Part shown: piece by piece, positions 18,827 through 28,954 of the stretch | Numbering within the stretch: position 1 is the first letter of the stretch | How the letters are laid out: each line of letters starts with the position of its first letter | Origin: Sesamia nonagrioides | Lineage: Eukaryota; Arthropoda; Insecta; Lepidoptera; Noctuidae | Assembly (NCBI GenBank): GCA_017933935.1 | Contig: JADWQK010000277.1 | Coordinates: 62,001-126,000, forward strand | Direction: 5' to 3' | DNA: 64,000 bases | The notes under the pieces: model-generated | The model's input: the letters and a program-made list of their open reading frames with translations, nothing else | The model's database searches: none | What the model was told of the DNA's origin: nothing | Translations under genes and position numbers: made by a program

Positions 18827-21800
18827 ATGTCGCAACTTGGAATTTTAAATAGTTTCGACCATAATTCACAATGCTGGCAAACCTTCAAAGGGAGAATCAA
18901 CCAATGGTTTATTGCAAACGATGTGGAAAAGAACGACACCAAGAAGAGGGCAATTCTATTGAGCACACTCAGCGACGGCACCTACAAGCTGGCGGCGGAC
19001 CTGGCGCTGCCGAAGGAGATCCAGAACGTTCCGTACGAAGATATCATCAAATTATTGGATGATCACTTCATCTCCAAGAAAACTGGATTCGGCGAGAGGT
19101 ACAACTTCTACTCCGCGGTTCAGAACTTGGGAGAAACCTACCCACAATGGGCAGCGAGGCTACGTGGACTCACGGCGAACTGCAGCTTCAGCAACGTGGA
19201 GGAGGCGCTACGCGACCGCTTCCTGATGGGGATGCTGCCGGGCCCCGAGCGGGACAAGGTGTTCACGCAAGGCCTCGCGGACTTGACGCTGGCAAAGGCG
19301 GTGGAACTGGCGGACACCGTGAGGTGTGCCCGCGCGGTGGCAGCAGCCGCGCCGGGGCCGCAGCCCCAGCAGCAGGATAACCAGCTGTTCAAAATCGCAA
19401 GTAGTTCCAAAAGTGCTAGTGTTCAAAAAGTGCAATGTAAAGTGTGTGGGTTAAAAAACCACGAAACGGAGCAATGCCGTTATTCTAAATTTAGGTGTAA
19501 AAAGTGCAATGTAAAAGGGCATTTACGTCGTATGTGCACCAAAATTAATTACATAGAAAATGAAGGGACGCTCGACGGTAATGATGATGATGGTAAGTTA
19601 TTTAATATACGTTCAGTAAATGGAAAACCCATGACGGAACAGGTGTCAGTTCAGGGCGTGATGCTGGAGTTTCAAATAGATAGCGGATCAGCTGTTACGG
19701 CTATTTCAGAACTCACCTATAAACAATATTTTTCCAATGTACCGCTAACCCTAACGGCAAAGCGGCTATTGTCATATACAGGTGATAGTATAAGTTGTAT
19801 AGGCATTACACGATTACAATTTGTTTATAGGGAGTCAACGCACACTTTAAACGTGTACGTTATTCGTAACGGCGGGCCGCCGCTGCTAGGCCGCGACTTC
19901 ATATCGCTGTTCAAACTAGAATTGATACCGGTTAATTATTGTGAACAAAACGACCCAATCATTAACGAGTTACAGGACAAGTATGCGTCAGTGTTTTCTG
20001 ACGAGTTAGGAAAATTTAACAAATACAAAGTATCAATACAGTTAAAAGAAAACACTAAACCAATTTTTTTCAAAGCCCGCCCTATCGCGTTTGCTTTAAA
20101 AGATAAAATTAACGACGAAATAGACAGGTTGTTAAGAGTAGGTATACTGAAACAAGTGGACTATTCCGAATACGCGTCCCCCGTAGTGCCGGTTTTAAAA
20201 AGTAAAGGTCAGATAAGACTCTGTGCTGATTATTCAGTTTCGATAAACAAACATCTAAAAATAGATCAATACCCGTTACCGACAGCACAGGACCTTTTTA
20301 CTAAGTTGCATGGCGGGATTCAATTTAGTAAAATAGATTTGAAACAAGCATACGCACAGGTGGAACTGGACTCGGAGTCCCAGCAGTACACCTGCATCAA
20401 CACGCACCGCGGCCTGTTCGCCTACACGCGGCTGGTGTACGGGCTGGCCAGCGCGCCCGCCGTGTTCCAGCGCGTGATGGACTGCCTGCTGGCCGGCCTG
20501 GACGGCGTGCTGTGTCTGCTGGACGACGTGCTGGTCACCGGCAGCACGAAGGAACAGCACCTCCAACGGCTAAATACAGTACTTTCAAGGTTACAAGACG
20601 TAGGTTTAACTTTGCAAAAGGAAAAATGCGAATTCTTTAAGGACGAAGTGGAGTATCTCGGTTACATAATTGATAAAAACGGGTTAAGAAAATCACCAAA
20701 AAAAGTTGAGGCAATATTAAGTGCTCCCGTGCCCACGAATGTGACAAAATTGCAATCATTCCTGGGGTTAATCAACTATTATCGCAATTTTGTACCCGGG
20801 GCGTCGTCTCTGCTTAGTCCATTGTATAATTTATTGCATAAAGATAGCAAATGGTGTTGGACTACCGAGCATGACAACGCGTTTAATAAAATTAAACAGC
20901 TACTGGCATCGGATAAGGTTCTAGCACACTTTAATCCACAGGCAACGTTAATCTTGACGGTAGACGCATCCAGCAACGGGCTAGGCGCGATATTGTCCCA
21001 GATAGATGACAGTGGGGAGGAACGGCCCATATCGTTCGCCTCCCGCACCTTAAATAAGGCGGAACAACGCTACGCACAAATACAAAAAGAGGCGACGGCA
21101 ATAATTTTTGGGGTGCGTAGATTCCACCAATATTTATATGGTAGGTCAGTACCGTTTGTCCTTCGTACCGACCACAAACCGCTCATATCTATTTTTGGTC
21201 CTTACAAAGGAATCCCAGAAATATCGGCAAATCGTCTACAAAGGTATGCGTTATTTTTATCCGCATACAATTATTCAATAGAATACATTAAAAGTGCTGA
21301 TAACAGTGCGGACTACCTATCTCGAGCGAGTTTACCCGAGACAGAGACGGAGTCACACGAGGGAGCGAGACAAACTGCATGCGCAGGCGCCGCCGCCGCG
21401 GCTCGCAGTGTCGTCATCAACGATGACGCCGCTTATGTGAACTTTGTTTTTGACTCGAGTTTACCCGTGACGCGCTCAATATTACAAAAGGAAACCGGTC
21501 AAGATAACGTCCTAACGCGAGTGATTCATTACATTCTTAATGGTTGGCCGCCTAAAATAACTGAACCTGAGTTAAAGCAATATTTTTGTTGTAGAACGGA
21601 GTTGTCATATGAAAGCGGGTGTATCATGCGCGGCCACAAAGTGGTTATACCTAACAGTTTACAGGACTCGGTTTTAGCAGAACTACATAAATCACATTTA
21701 GGAATAGTTAAATGTAAGGCTGAAGCGCGAAGTAGATTTTGGTTTCCTGGGATAGATAAGGCCATTGATAAAATGATAGCCAGCTGTGACGTATGTTTAC

Positions 21801-22948
21801 AGCTAAGAGCGACCCCGGCCCGCGCGCCGCTCGCCGTGTGGACCTACCCGCCGCACCCATTCTACAGGATTCACATAGATTTCCTAGGCCCTATAAATAA
21901 TGAAACATATTTAGTTATCGTAGATGCGTATTCTAAGTGGGTTGAAGCTATCCGAATGTCGACCGTGTCCACCGCCGCGGTAATATTAAAATTGCAACAA
22001 TTTATGTCGACTTTTGGGGTATGCCACACATTGGTTAGCGATAATGCTATGACATTCGTGTCACAGGAATTCGAAGCGTTTTGTGCAGCTAACGGCATCA
22101 GCCATCTGACGTCACCAACATACCATCCGGCAAGTAATGGACAAGCCGAGAGCTTCGTGAAAATTATTAAAAAGGGAATTAAATCTAGCATTTTAAGTAA
22201 TGATTCAAAACCAATTAACTTAAAAATAATGAAGTATTTGTTTGACTACAGAAACTCCATAAATACAACCACGGGACTGTCACCCGCGGAGTTAGTTTTT
22301 GGTAGAAAGCTCCGCTCACGCCTTGACCTGATCGCGCCCCCCGTGACGTCATCGTCACAACCGAGCGCCCTCTCTGATCATGTTCGGAAACAACAGTGTT
22401 TGCAGAGTGAATCGTATAACGGTCATAACGAACAAACTTATGGTGAAGGGCAAATAGTGTTATATAAAAAACCAATCGCAAATAAACAACACAGGTGGAT
22501 TAAAGCCGTAGTTATTAAAAGAATTGGAAACGTGATTTATCTTATTAAAGACCTTGTTACTTCAGTTACATTAAAAAAGCATAAGAACCAATTGTTAATG
22601 TATAATGGTACTGATAACAGCTGTGACTCGCAAACTGGAATGCCTACAATAGAGATTGAGGATATTGTAACTCCTCAGTCGGCAACATTGGAGCCGGCCA
22701 GGGAGCCCCCGCCGCCGGCAACGGAGTGTACTTCTTCATCTGTCACTGGCGAGACGCAGAGCGCGTCGGGAACTCCGCCGGAGACCCATTCTGTAGTAGC
22801 TGATAGTAATCTCAGATCTGATGATGATGAGGAGTTTCAGGAAGCTATCGACTCTGAGTCAGAACCCGACACAGCTGTTGAAGGTCGTAGAGTAGGTGGT
22901 AGGGTGTTGCGCGCCATACCTAGAGTAAATTATAAACCTTATATGTAA
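18827..22948 (+). CDS. Gag-Pol polyprotein, Ty3/gypsy
   Basis: 1,373 residues in one frame. CCHC knuckles CKVCGLKNHETEQC and CKKCNVKGHLRRMC near residues 204-238. Protease IDSGSAVT near 285. RT with RLCADYS near 464 and LLDDVLVTGS near 564 (LLDD catalytic block). RNase H LTVDASSNGLGA near 711. Integrase HIDFLGP near 1015, SDNAMTF near 1071 and NGQAESF near 1104, so the D,D,E triad is present. Codon use in the gag and palm segments is markedly GC-rich (19.1-19.4 and 20.35-20.55 kb) against an AT-rich remainder. No env. Appears intact and young. Confidence 0.95.
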   Translation: MSQLGILNSFDHNSQCWQTFKGRINQWFIANDVEKNDTKKRAILLSTLSDGTYKLAADLALPKEIQNVPYEDIIKLLDDHFISKKTGFGERYNFYSAVQNLGETYPQWAARLRGLTANCSFSNVEEALRDRFLMGMLPGPERDKVFTQGLADLTLAKAVELADTVRCARAVAAAAPGPQPQQQDNQLFKIASSSKSASVQKVQCKVCGLKNHETEQCRYSKFRCKKCNVKGHLRRMCTKINYIENEGTLDGNDDDGKLFNIRSVNGKPMTEQVSVQGVMLEFQIDSGSAVTAISELTYKQYFSNVPLTLTAKRLLSYTGDSISCIGITRLQFVYRESTHTLNVYVIRNGGPPLLGRDFISLFKLELIPVNYCEQNDPIINELQDKYASVFSDELGKFNKYKVSIQLKENTKPIFFKARPIAFALKDKINDEIDRLLRVGILKQVDYSEYASPVVPVLKSKGQIRLCADYSVSINKHLKIDQYPLPTAQDLFTKLHGGIQFSKIDLKQAYAQVELDSESQQYTCINTHRGLFAYTRLVYGLASAPAVFQRVMDCLLAGLDGVLCLLDDVLVTGSTKEQHLQRLNTVLSRLQDVGLTLQKEKCEFFKDEVEYLGYIIDKNGLRKSPKKVEAILSAPVPTNVTKLQSFLGLINYYRNFVPGASSLLSPLYNLLHKDSKWCWTTEHDNAFNKIKQLLASDKVLAHFNPQATLILTVDASSNGLGAILSQIDDSGEERPISFASRTLNKAEQRYAQIQKEATAIIFGVRRFHQYLYGRSVPFVLRTDHKPLISIFGPYKGIPEISANRLQRYALFLSAYNYSIEYIKSADNSADYLSRASLPETETESHEGARQTACAGAAAAARSVVINDDAAYVNFVFDSSLPVTRSILQKETGQDNVLTRVIHYILNGWPPKITEPELKQYFCCRTELSYESGCIMRGHKVVIPNSLQDSVLAELHKSHLGIVKCKAEARSRFWFPGIDKAIDKMIASCDVCLQLRATPARAPLAVWTYPPHPFYRIHIDFLGPINNETYLVIVDAYSKWVEAIRMSTVSTAAVILKLQQFMSTFGVCHTLVSDNAMTFVSQEFEAFCAANGISHLTSPTYHPASNGQAESFVKIIKKGIKSSILSNDSKPINLKIMKYLFDYRNSINTTTGLSPAELVFGRKLRSRLDLIAPPVTSSSQPSALSDHVRKQQCLQSESYNGHNEQTYGEGQIVLYKKPIANKQHRWIKAVVIKRIGNVIYLIKDLVTSVTLKKHKNQLLMYNGTDNSCDSQTGMPTIEIEDIVTPQSATLEPAREPPPPATECTSSSVTGETQSASGTPPETHSVVADSNLRSDDDEEFQEAIDSESEPDTAVEGRRVGGRVLRAIPRVNYKPYM

Positions 22949-23011
22949 TATTTTTTTTTGTTTTTGTTGTTTTACTACCTAGTTTTAAATTGTAAATTTA
23001 AGGGGAGGATA

Positions 23012-23142
23012 TGTTGTATATGTGCGTACCTACATCTATGTATAGTGGCTGCGCCCACACGATATAACAGGCCTGCCTCCAATAAACAGATCAGTGTGCT
23101 AACCTCTGTCGTTTCACTCGCTCCTTGCGCTCCTATATAACA
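23012..23142 (+). repeat. 3' LTR of second gypsy element
   Basis: 131 bp, identical to the left LTR and followed by the AAAAC duplication. Confidence 0.9.
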
Positions 23143-23147
23143 AAAAC

Positions 23148-24516
23148 GTTAGTTCCGTTTATAATAAAAAGCGATTGACTGCTGCGGTGCGTGTCGTAGG
23201 TCCGATTGCCGTACGGAACAAATGTTATTTGTAAGGCCTAAAGGTTCCAGGTCCTAACTGTTTGTGTATGCGAGTCTTAAATGATTGTAAACGCATCCAC
23301 TTTACGGGAGTATTTATTCCCGGTAGATGGTCCGCAGACGAGATTATTTAAATATATTGATATATGGCACCTTGTCAATAAATCTATGAAAATATCATCT
23401 ACGGACGACAGCAGGACAAACTACCTGATACTGTCGAATCTTTAGAGCCTTAATGCTTTAGCAATAAAGTCGAAAAGATTTAAATATTTTAAAAGAACTG
23501 AAAGACACAATTATAGGGCTAGAAATAGGGACCAATTAGTTGACCCTGGTTTCTGACTTGCTAAACTCATCCTTCATGCAGTAGGTACTATTTAAATTGT
23601 TGCAAATTCCTGCCCACATACTCGCAATAACACTCCACACAGCTTTTGCTTGTTTGAAGTTTTATTTTTCCGTCTCTGAAGAGCGCTGATGTCTGAGACA
23701 CAGATATTTTTTTTTCTAGTTCAGGCACAGATGCCTTCAGTAAAAATTAAGAAAATTAATTGTGTCCATATCTGTTCAAATGTAGCATATGTTCTGTGTC
23801 TCTAGCGGTTGAGAGTACAATGTCTCGGTGATGGCGGAGTGTGTGTTGAGTCATTAAGTTCCCTTCAAAATGGTTGAGCTAACTGGTGTTGACCCATGCG
23901 TCATGTTCGTGAACGGGTGCCCTCAGTGATGACTGGTCATCTCTTAGATGCCAAGACTTATTGTAATTGCTGAATTACTTTTATGTTTCTTTTAACGGAC
24001 ACTTAACCTGCGCGTCTTCCTGCATCGTTCTCACGTGGATATATTCAGCGTGAATGATGCGATCAAGTATTTTGTAACAATTTTATGATTTTAAGAGTGT
24101 CTGTGGATTTTTTGGCCGTTCTTCTTTATTGAAACCTGCTCTTTGCAAAGGACAACTAGCTTCATTTTACTGACTGGCCGAACTTTTGACACTTCAAAAG
24201 TATTTGTAATTAGTTTGTTTAAAATAAAAGATTTAATTTTGATTTTATTCCACACAACGAAGTTCAAAATAATTAATAGTAATAAAGAGGCATACAATAT
24301 AGAATTAAATCTATTGAATTTATATTGATCACAAATGTTTTATAGTTATGTGCTGTGTGTGCTTGTGTGTGTGTGGCAGTGTTTAGTTTAGTTCAGCATA
24401 GTGTTAACCACATTATTTAAATAACAATTTTCAAACTTGTATTTATTTAACCATTTATGTACACACATAGAAACAGACAAGAAAAAACAGAACAGAAAAG
24501 GTGCAGAGGTAATGCT
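23148..24516. other. Intron sequence, nothing recognised
   Basis: 1.4 kb of AT-rich DNA. Short open frames near 24091-24328 lie on both strands in the same place and have no domain. A GT-rich tract lies near 24348-24376. Confidence 0.4.
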
Positions 24517-24888
24517 TCTTCTTCTTCTTGTTCAGCCTATAGATGTCCACTGCTGGACAAAGGCCTCCCCCAAGGCTTTCCACGCTGACCGATCTTATGC
24601 TGCCCGCATCCATCGGCTTCCCGCGACCTTCACCAGGTCATCGGTCGACCTTGTTGGGGGCCTCCCTACGCTGCGTCTTCCAGTACGTGGCCGCCACTCC
24701 AGAACCTTACTGCCCCATCGGCCATCGGTTCTACGAGCAATGTGCCCTGCCCACTGACACTTAAGAATGACGGAATTAAATAGCTTCTGAAGCGCTTTAA
24801 GAACCGGTTTGCCACCCACTTTCAGAAGCTCAGACGTAATTCCATCATCTCCAGCCGCCTTATCGTTCTTGAGCTGTTTCAGGGCCAT
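24517..24888 (-). mobile_element. RTE-like LINE fragment with large internal deletion
   Basis: Minus-strand frame. KNDKAAGDDGITSELLKVGG (start of the RT domain) runs straight into KCQWAGHIARRTDGRWGSKV and then GRRSVGRPPTRSTDDLVKVA (the extreme C-terminus). The whole catalytic palm is missing, so two ends of ORF2 have been fused. The 3' side contains the CTTCTTCTTC tract and CCTATAGATGTCCACTGCTG, a tail common in lepidopteran RTE copies. Confidence 0.75.
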
Positions 24889-25396
24889 ACCAATCTCGTA
24901 ATGCTTATATCATAAGAAATCTCTATCATACCTGCAATAGGACAATAAACACAGAAGTAGACAGCGTGTGGAAAAGTAAAGGACACTAAAATAACAACAA
25001 ACAAAGTGAATCGCAAAAATAATAAATATAAGAGTAATAAGTGGAAGCTTAATGTTATACATTTCTGGACACATCTATTGGCCCACCTTAAGAGTTTAGG
25101 TTTCGATGGCCCCTACCGAAATATGATTGCTAAATAGAACAAAACCTATAGATGCAGTTTTAAACCTGATACATTTTACCATCTTCTTCGATCTAATTGT
25201 TTTAAATTTGAATTCAGAATACCATACGACATGGAGCTACGCCTAACAAGTCGGATATGCGCCTTGTTAACCTTTTGAACGCCCATCTATATAATACGCG
25301 ATGTGTCCTCCTGCGCCACACTACAAATGTATAACGTGTCTATAGTAAAACGTAGGGATGGGATTAGTGTCCTATCGACAAATAATATTATACATT

Positions 25397-25872
25397 TGTG
25401 ATGGTGGCGGTGGAATAAAACCAACGATGATGACAGATAGGGGTTTATTTACTTTACTTCAAACACTTGACAGATTTTAGCAAACAAAGTTACACTGAGG
25501 CGAAACCTATTTGTGGTTCTAGGGATGGACTGCGGGGCTATCCTATCCCTTTACCTCCTAGCTAGGCAATTCCTGAGGGCGACGGGGCCTCCGCTCAGGG
25601 CAAGCTTGACTTATGACAACAGTGGTGACTGCGGGGCTATCGACCACTGCGCCTCCTAAGTAGCGAGTGCGCTCGGTCCTCCATGAGTGACCGATTATAT
25701 AGTCGGTTTGACGACAGTAGTGTGTGTCTTCATCATCTAATGCTTGTATGTGGTTGTGAGTATCATCTTCACACGTTGCATGATAATTGTCGCTAGTAGT
25801 CTGTTGTGTTTTACTCAGATGGCATAGTGTTGTGCACACAGTCAGGTAGATGGCGTAAGTAGTCGTGTTACA
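25397..25872 (-). repeat. 3' LTR (minus strand) of rearranged gypsy element
   Basis: 476 bp. Begins TGTGATGGTGG and ends GTGTTACA on the + strand. Differs from 28475-28950 at a few positions, such as CTAATGCTT versus CTAATACTT and AGTCTG versus AGCCTG. Confidence 0.9.
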
Positions 25873-25890
25873 TTCTCCCCCTCTGGTACT

Positions 25891-26409
25891 CTATAGTCGT
25901 CCCGACTGAGTACCAGGACTACACTGTTTTGGCGGTCTTCCTTTTCGGCGTATTGGATAAGTAGGTTTGGATGTCACGTTGTCTCTATTTTCAAACTTCG
26001 TTATTGAAGACGTGTGATACTTTCCGATAGGCTTGTCTGGAGTCTGTGAATGTGCGATTTCATAAGTGGAGGTTCCATGTTTCTTTAATATAACATACGG
26101 TCCATCTCGTCGAGGTGCAAATTTTGAAGTAAACTGTTTATCGATGTTGCTTACGGGATCAAATTTTTCCAAGACTATGTAACCCTCCCCCTGCACTAAA
26201 GCTGTGCCAATGACACATTGGCTGTCATTAATCTTGATAGCAAAGGGTAAATCATCACATGCCTCTTTTAACACTGGTGACGCAGTCAAGGCATTTTCTA
26301 ATGTCATAAACGCTTCTTGTTTATCCGCCAACATGTGGGTACACCGGTAAAAATGTGAGTATACTGATAAAAATGTTGCAGGTAGAAGAAGATTTACGTT
26401 GGGTTCCAA
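25891..26409 (-). pseudogene. Pol remnant: RNase H start fused to integrase C-terminus
   Basis: After a leader-derived stretch, the minus-strand frame gives DKQEAFMTLENALTASPVL (the start of the RNase H region) and then, following a deletion, FAPRRDGPYVILKKHGTSTY, typical of the integrase C-terminal segment that precedes the 3' LTR. The catalytic parts of RNase H and integrase are missing. Confidence 0.75.
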
Positions 26410-26434
26410 TATAATGGTGGCGGTGGAATATCTC
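26312..26434 (-). repeat. Internal copy of the element's own leader, primer site and LTR edge
   Basis: 26312-26434 resembles 28372-28496. The shared order is TTCTTGTTTATCCGC, GTGGGTACACCGGTAAAAAT, AGAAGATTTACGTTGGG, then ATGGTGGCGGTGGAATA. The genuine copy lies at the 5' LTR junction, while this one lies inside pol between the RT start and the RNase H remnant. The internal primer site has decayed (GGGTTCCAATATAATGG instead of GGGCGCCAATGTGATGG). Confidence 0.8.
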
Positions 26435-28336
26435 GTTGAGTCGTCGATAATCTATGCAAACTCGAACATCGGTGTCTCCTTTTGGAACTAGAATTACATG
26501 TGCTGACCATGGGGAATCGCATTCCTCGATAACGTCATCATTTATCATATCATCCAATTTTTCTCTCAATTGTTTTTGCCTTGTTGATGACAATCTATAG
26601 GGCTTAACACTGATAGGAGGATGATCGCCTGTGTCGATTCTATGTTGAGTAAATGGAGTTGGTTCCGTGTTTTTCTCAAAGATGTCGCTGTTCTCAATTA
26701 ACAATTCATTGAACATCTTTGTCTCGTTGTTTGTAAGTATGGTTCCTTCATCGGGATTTAAATAAAGATCAATCGAATACATAGAAGTAGGGTTTATTGG
26801 TAAATAAAGAACACGTGGATCTACACAAGATTGGTTGTCAGCTGGTTCTCGTGGACGGGTAGGACCTGGTGGCGTGTCCAATTTGTGTAATGTCCATTTT
26901 GGTCGTTTGTTTACTGGTGGACTGTCTTGTACGTCGGATACTGTCGGTGTTAAGGGTAACGGTGACAACATGTCTAGCTCGTTAGCCCAACGGATAAACT
27001 CCGACACTGCCTTCACTTCCACTGGCTCCTGTTTCTCTTCAAATGTCATACGCTTCACTGCCTTCATTGGTATGGCGTTATTGTTGAGTTGTATGAAGTG
27101 ATGTATTGATTGTGGTTCATCAATAAAATTCCAACTGCGTTGCGGTGCATTGAGTATAATTCCTGCTTGTTCTAGGAATTCAATACCTAACAGCGTGCGG
27201 TTGTCAACTGCTTCTGGTATGACTGACAATGTTATTGGTAGTGTGCGTTCTCCAATACGTATGTCAGTTGTTGTTGTTAACAAGTTTGATGTTTTCACCG
27301 TTCCATCTGCTAATTTGATATCAGTTACTTGCTGTTCAAACTGTGTTCCTTTTCGTAACAACATCTTATATAGTTGCATGCTGGCAATACTGCGACGGGC
27401 AGCAGTGTCTATGTAGGCATAGCCTTCTTCACCCTTTATACATACCTTTATCGTCGGTATTTTGGCTTGTATCTTGTAGGCTATTTTCCATTTTATAAAA
27501 TGCAACTGGCTTTGGTGGCGTTTCTTTTGTTTTACAGGCAGTGCAGTTGCTTCTGTAAACATTAGGTGCTCCACATCCATAGCACGTGATGACTGGCTTC
27601 TTCTCTGATTCAGATACCACCGTATCCTTTTGTTCAGCCAACCTTTTGCGACATACATCATAAATATATCCCTTCTTGCCACAAAAGAACATCTTTTGAG
27701 CGGCTTACGTTCTGATTGCGTCGAAGTCGGTACCTCACCAGCTTCCTTGAGCAGACTCTCAATATGACGACCACGATCCAGAAGTTCTGAAAATGTCTTC
27801 ACTTGTGTACGAGCAATCTCCTTTTTGTAGGTTATGTTGAGAAGTCCGTAAACAAAGTCCAAGTGTTCCTCTTCCTTCTGTCTCTTTGCAGGTAACTGGG
27901 CAAGTAAGGCACGCTTTTCGCATACAAACACGTCAATTGTTTCAGTTGTTTGCTTCTTCGAGTATAGTTCCAAATAAATTTCATGTGGCTGCATTTTCGG
28001 TGCAAAAGCAGATTTAATGGCGTCGAGAGCTTGAGTCCACTTTTTGATATCACCTTTTACACCGTTCCACCACGTAGCAGCAGCACCAGACAATAGCAAG
28101 GTTAAACCTTCCAATGCGTCTTCGTCGCTGATTTTTTCAATTTTTTTGTAAACTGATATACCGATTACAAATTCTTCAACTTTGTTAAAATTTCGTTCAC
28201 CGTCGTAACGCTTTGTACACGCAGCAAAACTTTTAAAATGTCTATTTCCACGTTCGTTCACTTCTGACACTTTTGTTATAAGTTCAGTAAATTGTTCTTG
28301 AGTCATCACCACCATATCTTGTTTTTTCTCAGACAT
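26321..28336 (-). CDS. Gag-protease-partial RT of rearranged gypsy element
   Basis: 671 residues. The Gag core has LLLSGAAATWWNGVKGDIKK near residues 80-100. The protease site is YIDTAAR near 315, where DTA replaces the expected DTG/DSG. The RT begins with IEECDSPWSAHVILVPKGD and CIDYRRLNEI near 629, then breaks off into leader-derived sequence, so the catalytic YxDD block is absent. The CCHC zinc knuckles are readable only in the overlapping frame (27429-27692: CYGCGAPNVYRSNC), meaning a segment of gag is read out of frame between two compensating shifts. Function lost or purely Gag-like. Confidence 0.75.
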   Translation of the reverse strand: MSEKKQDMVVMTQEQFTELITKVSEVNERGNRHFKSFAACTKRYDGERNFNKVEEFVIGISVYKKIEKISDEDALEGLTLLLSGAAATWWNGVKGDIKKWTQALDAIKSAFAPKMQPHEIYLELYSKKQTTETIDVFVCEKRALLAQLPAKRQKEEEHLDFVYGLLNITYKKEIARTQVKTFSELLDRGRHIESLLKEAGEVPTSTQSERKPLKRCSFVARRDIFMMYVAKGWLNKRIRWYLNQRRSQSSRAMDVEHLMFTEATALPVKQKKRHQSQLHFIKWKIAYKIQAKIPTIKVCIKGEEGYAYIDTAARRSIASMQLYKMLLRKGTQFEQQVTDIKLADGTVKTSNLLTTTTDIRIGERTLPITLSVIPEAVDNRTLLGIEFLEQAGIILNAPQRSWNFIDEPQSIHHFIQLNNNAIPMKAVKRMTFEEKQEPVEVKAVSEFIRWANELDMLSPLPLTPTVSDVQDSPPVNKRPKWTLHKLDTPPGPTRPREPADNQSCVDPRVLYLPINPTSMYSIDLYLNPDEGTILTNNETKMFNELLIENSDIFEKNTEPTPFTQHRIDTGDHPPISVKPYRLSSTRQKQLREKLDDMINDDVIEECDSPWSAHVILVPKGDTDVRVCIDYRRLNEIFHRHHYIGTQRKSSSTCNIFISILTFLPVYPHVGG

Positions 28337-28474
28337 GTCAATAACGTCAAAATAATATAAATTCTCTTGAGGGTATGTTCTTGTTTATCCGCAAATATGT
28401 GGGTACACCGGTAAAAATGTGGGTACACCGATAAAATTTGTTGCGGGTGGAAGAAGATTTACGTTGGGCGCCAA

Positions 28475-28950
28475 TGTGATGGTGGCGGTGGAATAAAACC
28501 AACGATGATGACAGATAGGGGTTTATTTACTTTACTTCAAACACTTGACAGATTTTAGCAAACAAAGTTACACTGAGGCGAAACCTATTTGTGGTTCTAG
28601 GGATGGACTGCGGGGCTATCCTATCCCTTTACCTCCTAGCTAGGCAATTCCTGAGGGCGACGGGGCCTCCGCTCAGGGCAAGCTTGACTTATGACAACAG
28701 TGGTGACTGCGGGGCTATCGACCACTGCGCCTCCTAAGTAGCGAGTGCGCTCGGTCCTCCATGAGTGACCGATTATATAGTCGGTTTGACGACAGTAGTG
28801 TGTGTCTTCATCATCTAATACTTGTATGTGGTTGTGAGTATCATCTTCACACGTTGCATGATAATTGTCGCTAGTAGCCTGTTGTGTTTTACTCAGATGG
28901 CATAGTGTTGTGCACACAGTCAGGTAGATGGCGTAAGTAGTCGTGTTACA
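28475..28950 (-). repeat. 5' LTR (minus strand) of rearranged gypsy element
   Basis: 476 bp, followed on its left by the tRNA-Lys-type primer site at about 28462-28474. Confidence 0.9.
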
Positions 28951-28954
28951 CATT

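Larger units (their letters stand above)
18662..23142 (+). mobile_element. Second intact Ty3/gypsy element, in ZAD intron 3
   Basis: LTRs 18662-18792 and 23012-23142 are 131 bp, TGTTGTATATG ... TATATAACA, identical by eye. Target duplication AAAAC at 18657-18661 and 23143-23147. Primer-site-like TGGCGACGAA after the left LTR, purine tract AGGGGAGGA before the right LTR. One gag-pol frame. Same architecture and primer-site start as the 5.4 kb element but a distinct family with different LTRs. Inserted in the same direction as the host gene. Confidence 0.95.
25397..28950 (-). mobile_element. Rearranged, internally deleted gypsy LTR element
   Basis: LTRs 25397-25872 and 28475-28950 (476 bp each, only a few differences). 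Target duplication CATT at 25393-25396 and 28951-28954. On the minus strand the right LTR ends CATCACA and is followed by TTGGCGCCCAACGT, a primer site matching the 3' end of tRNA-Lys. The purine tract AGAGGGGGAGAA lies beside the left LTR at 25873-25884. The internal part (2.6 kb) has gag, protease and the start of RT, then a stray copy of its own leader, then fragments of RNase H and the integrase C-terminus. Not autonomous. Confidence 0.9.
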
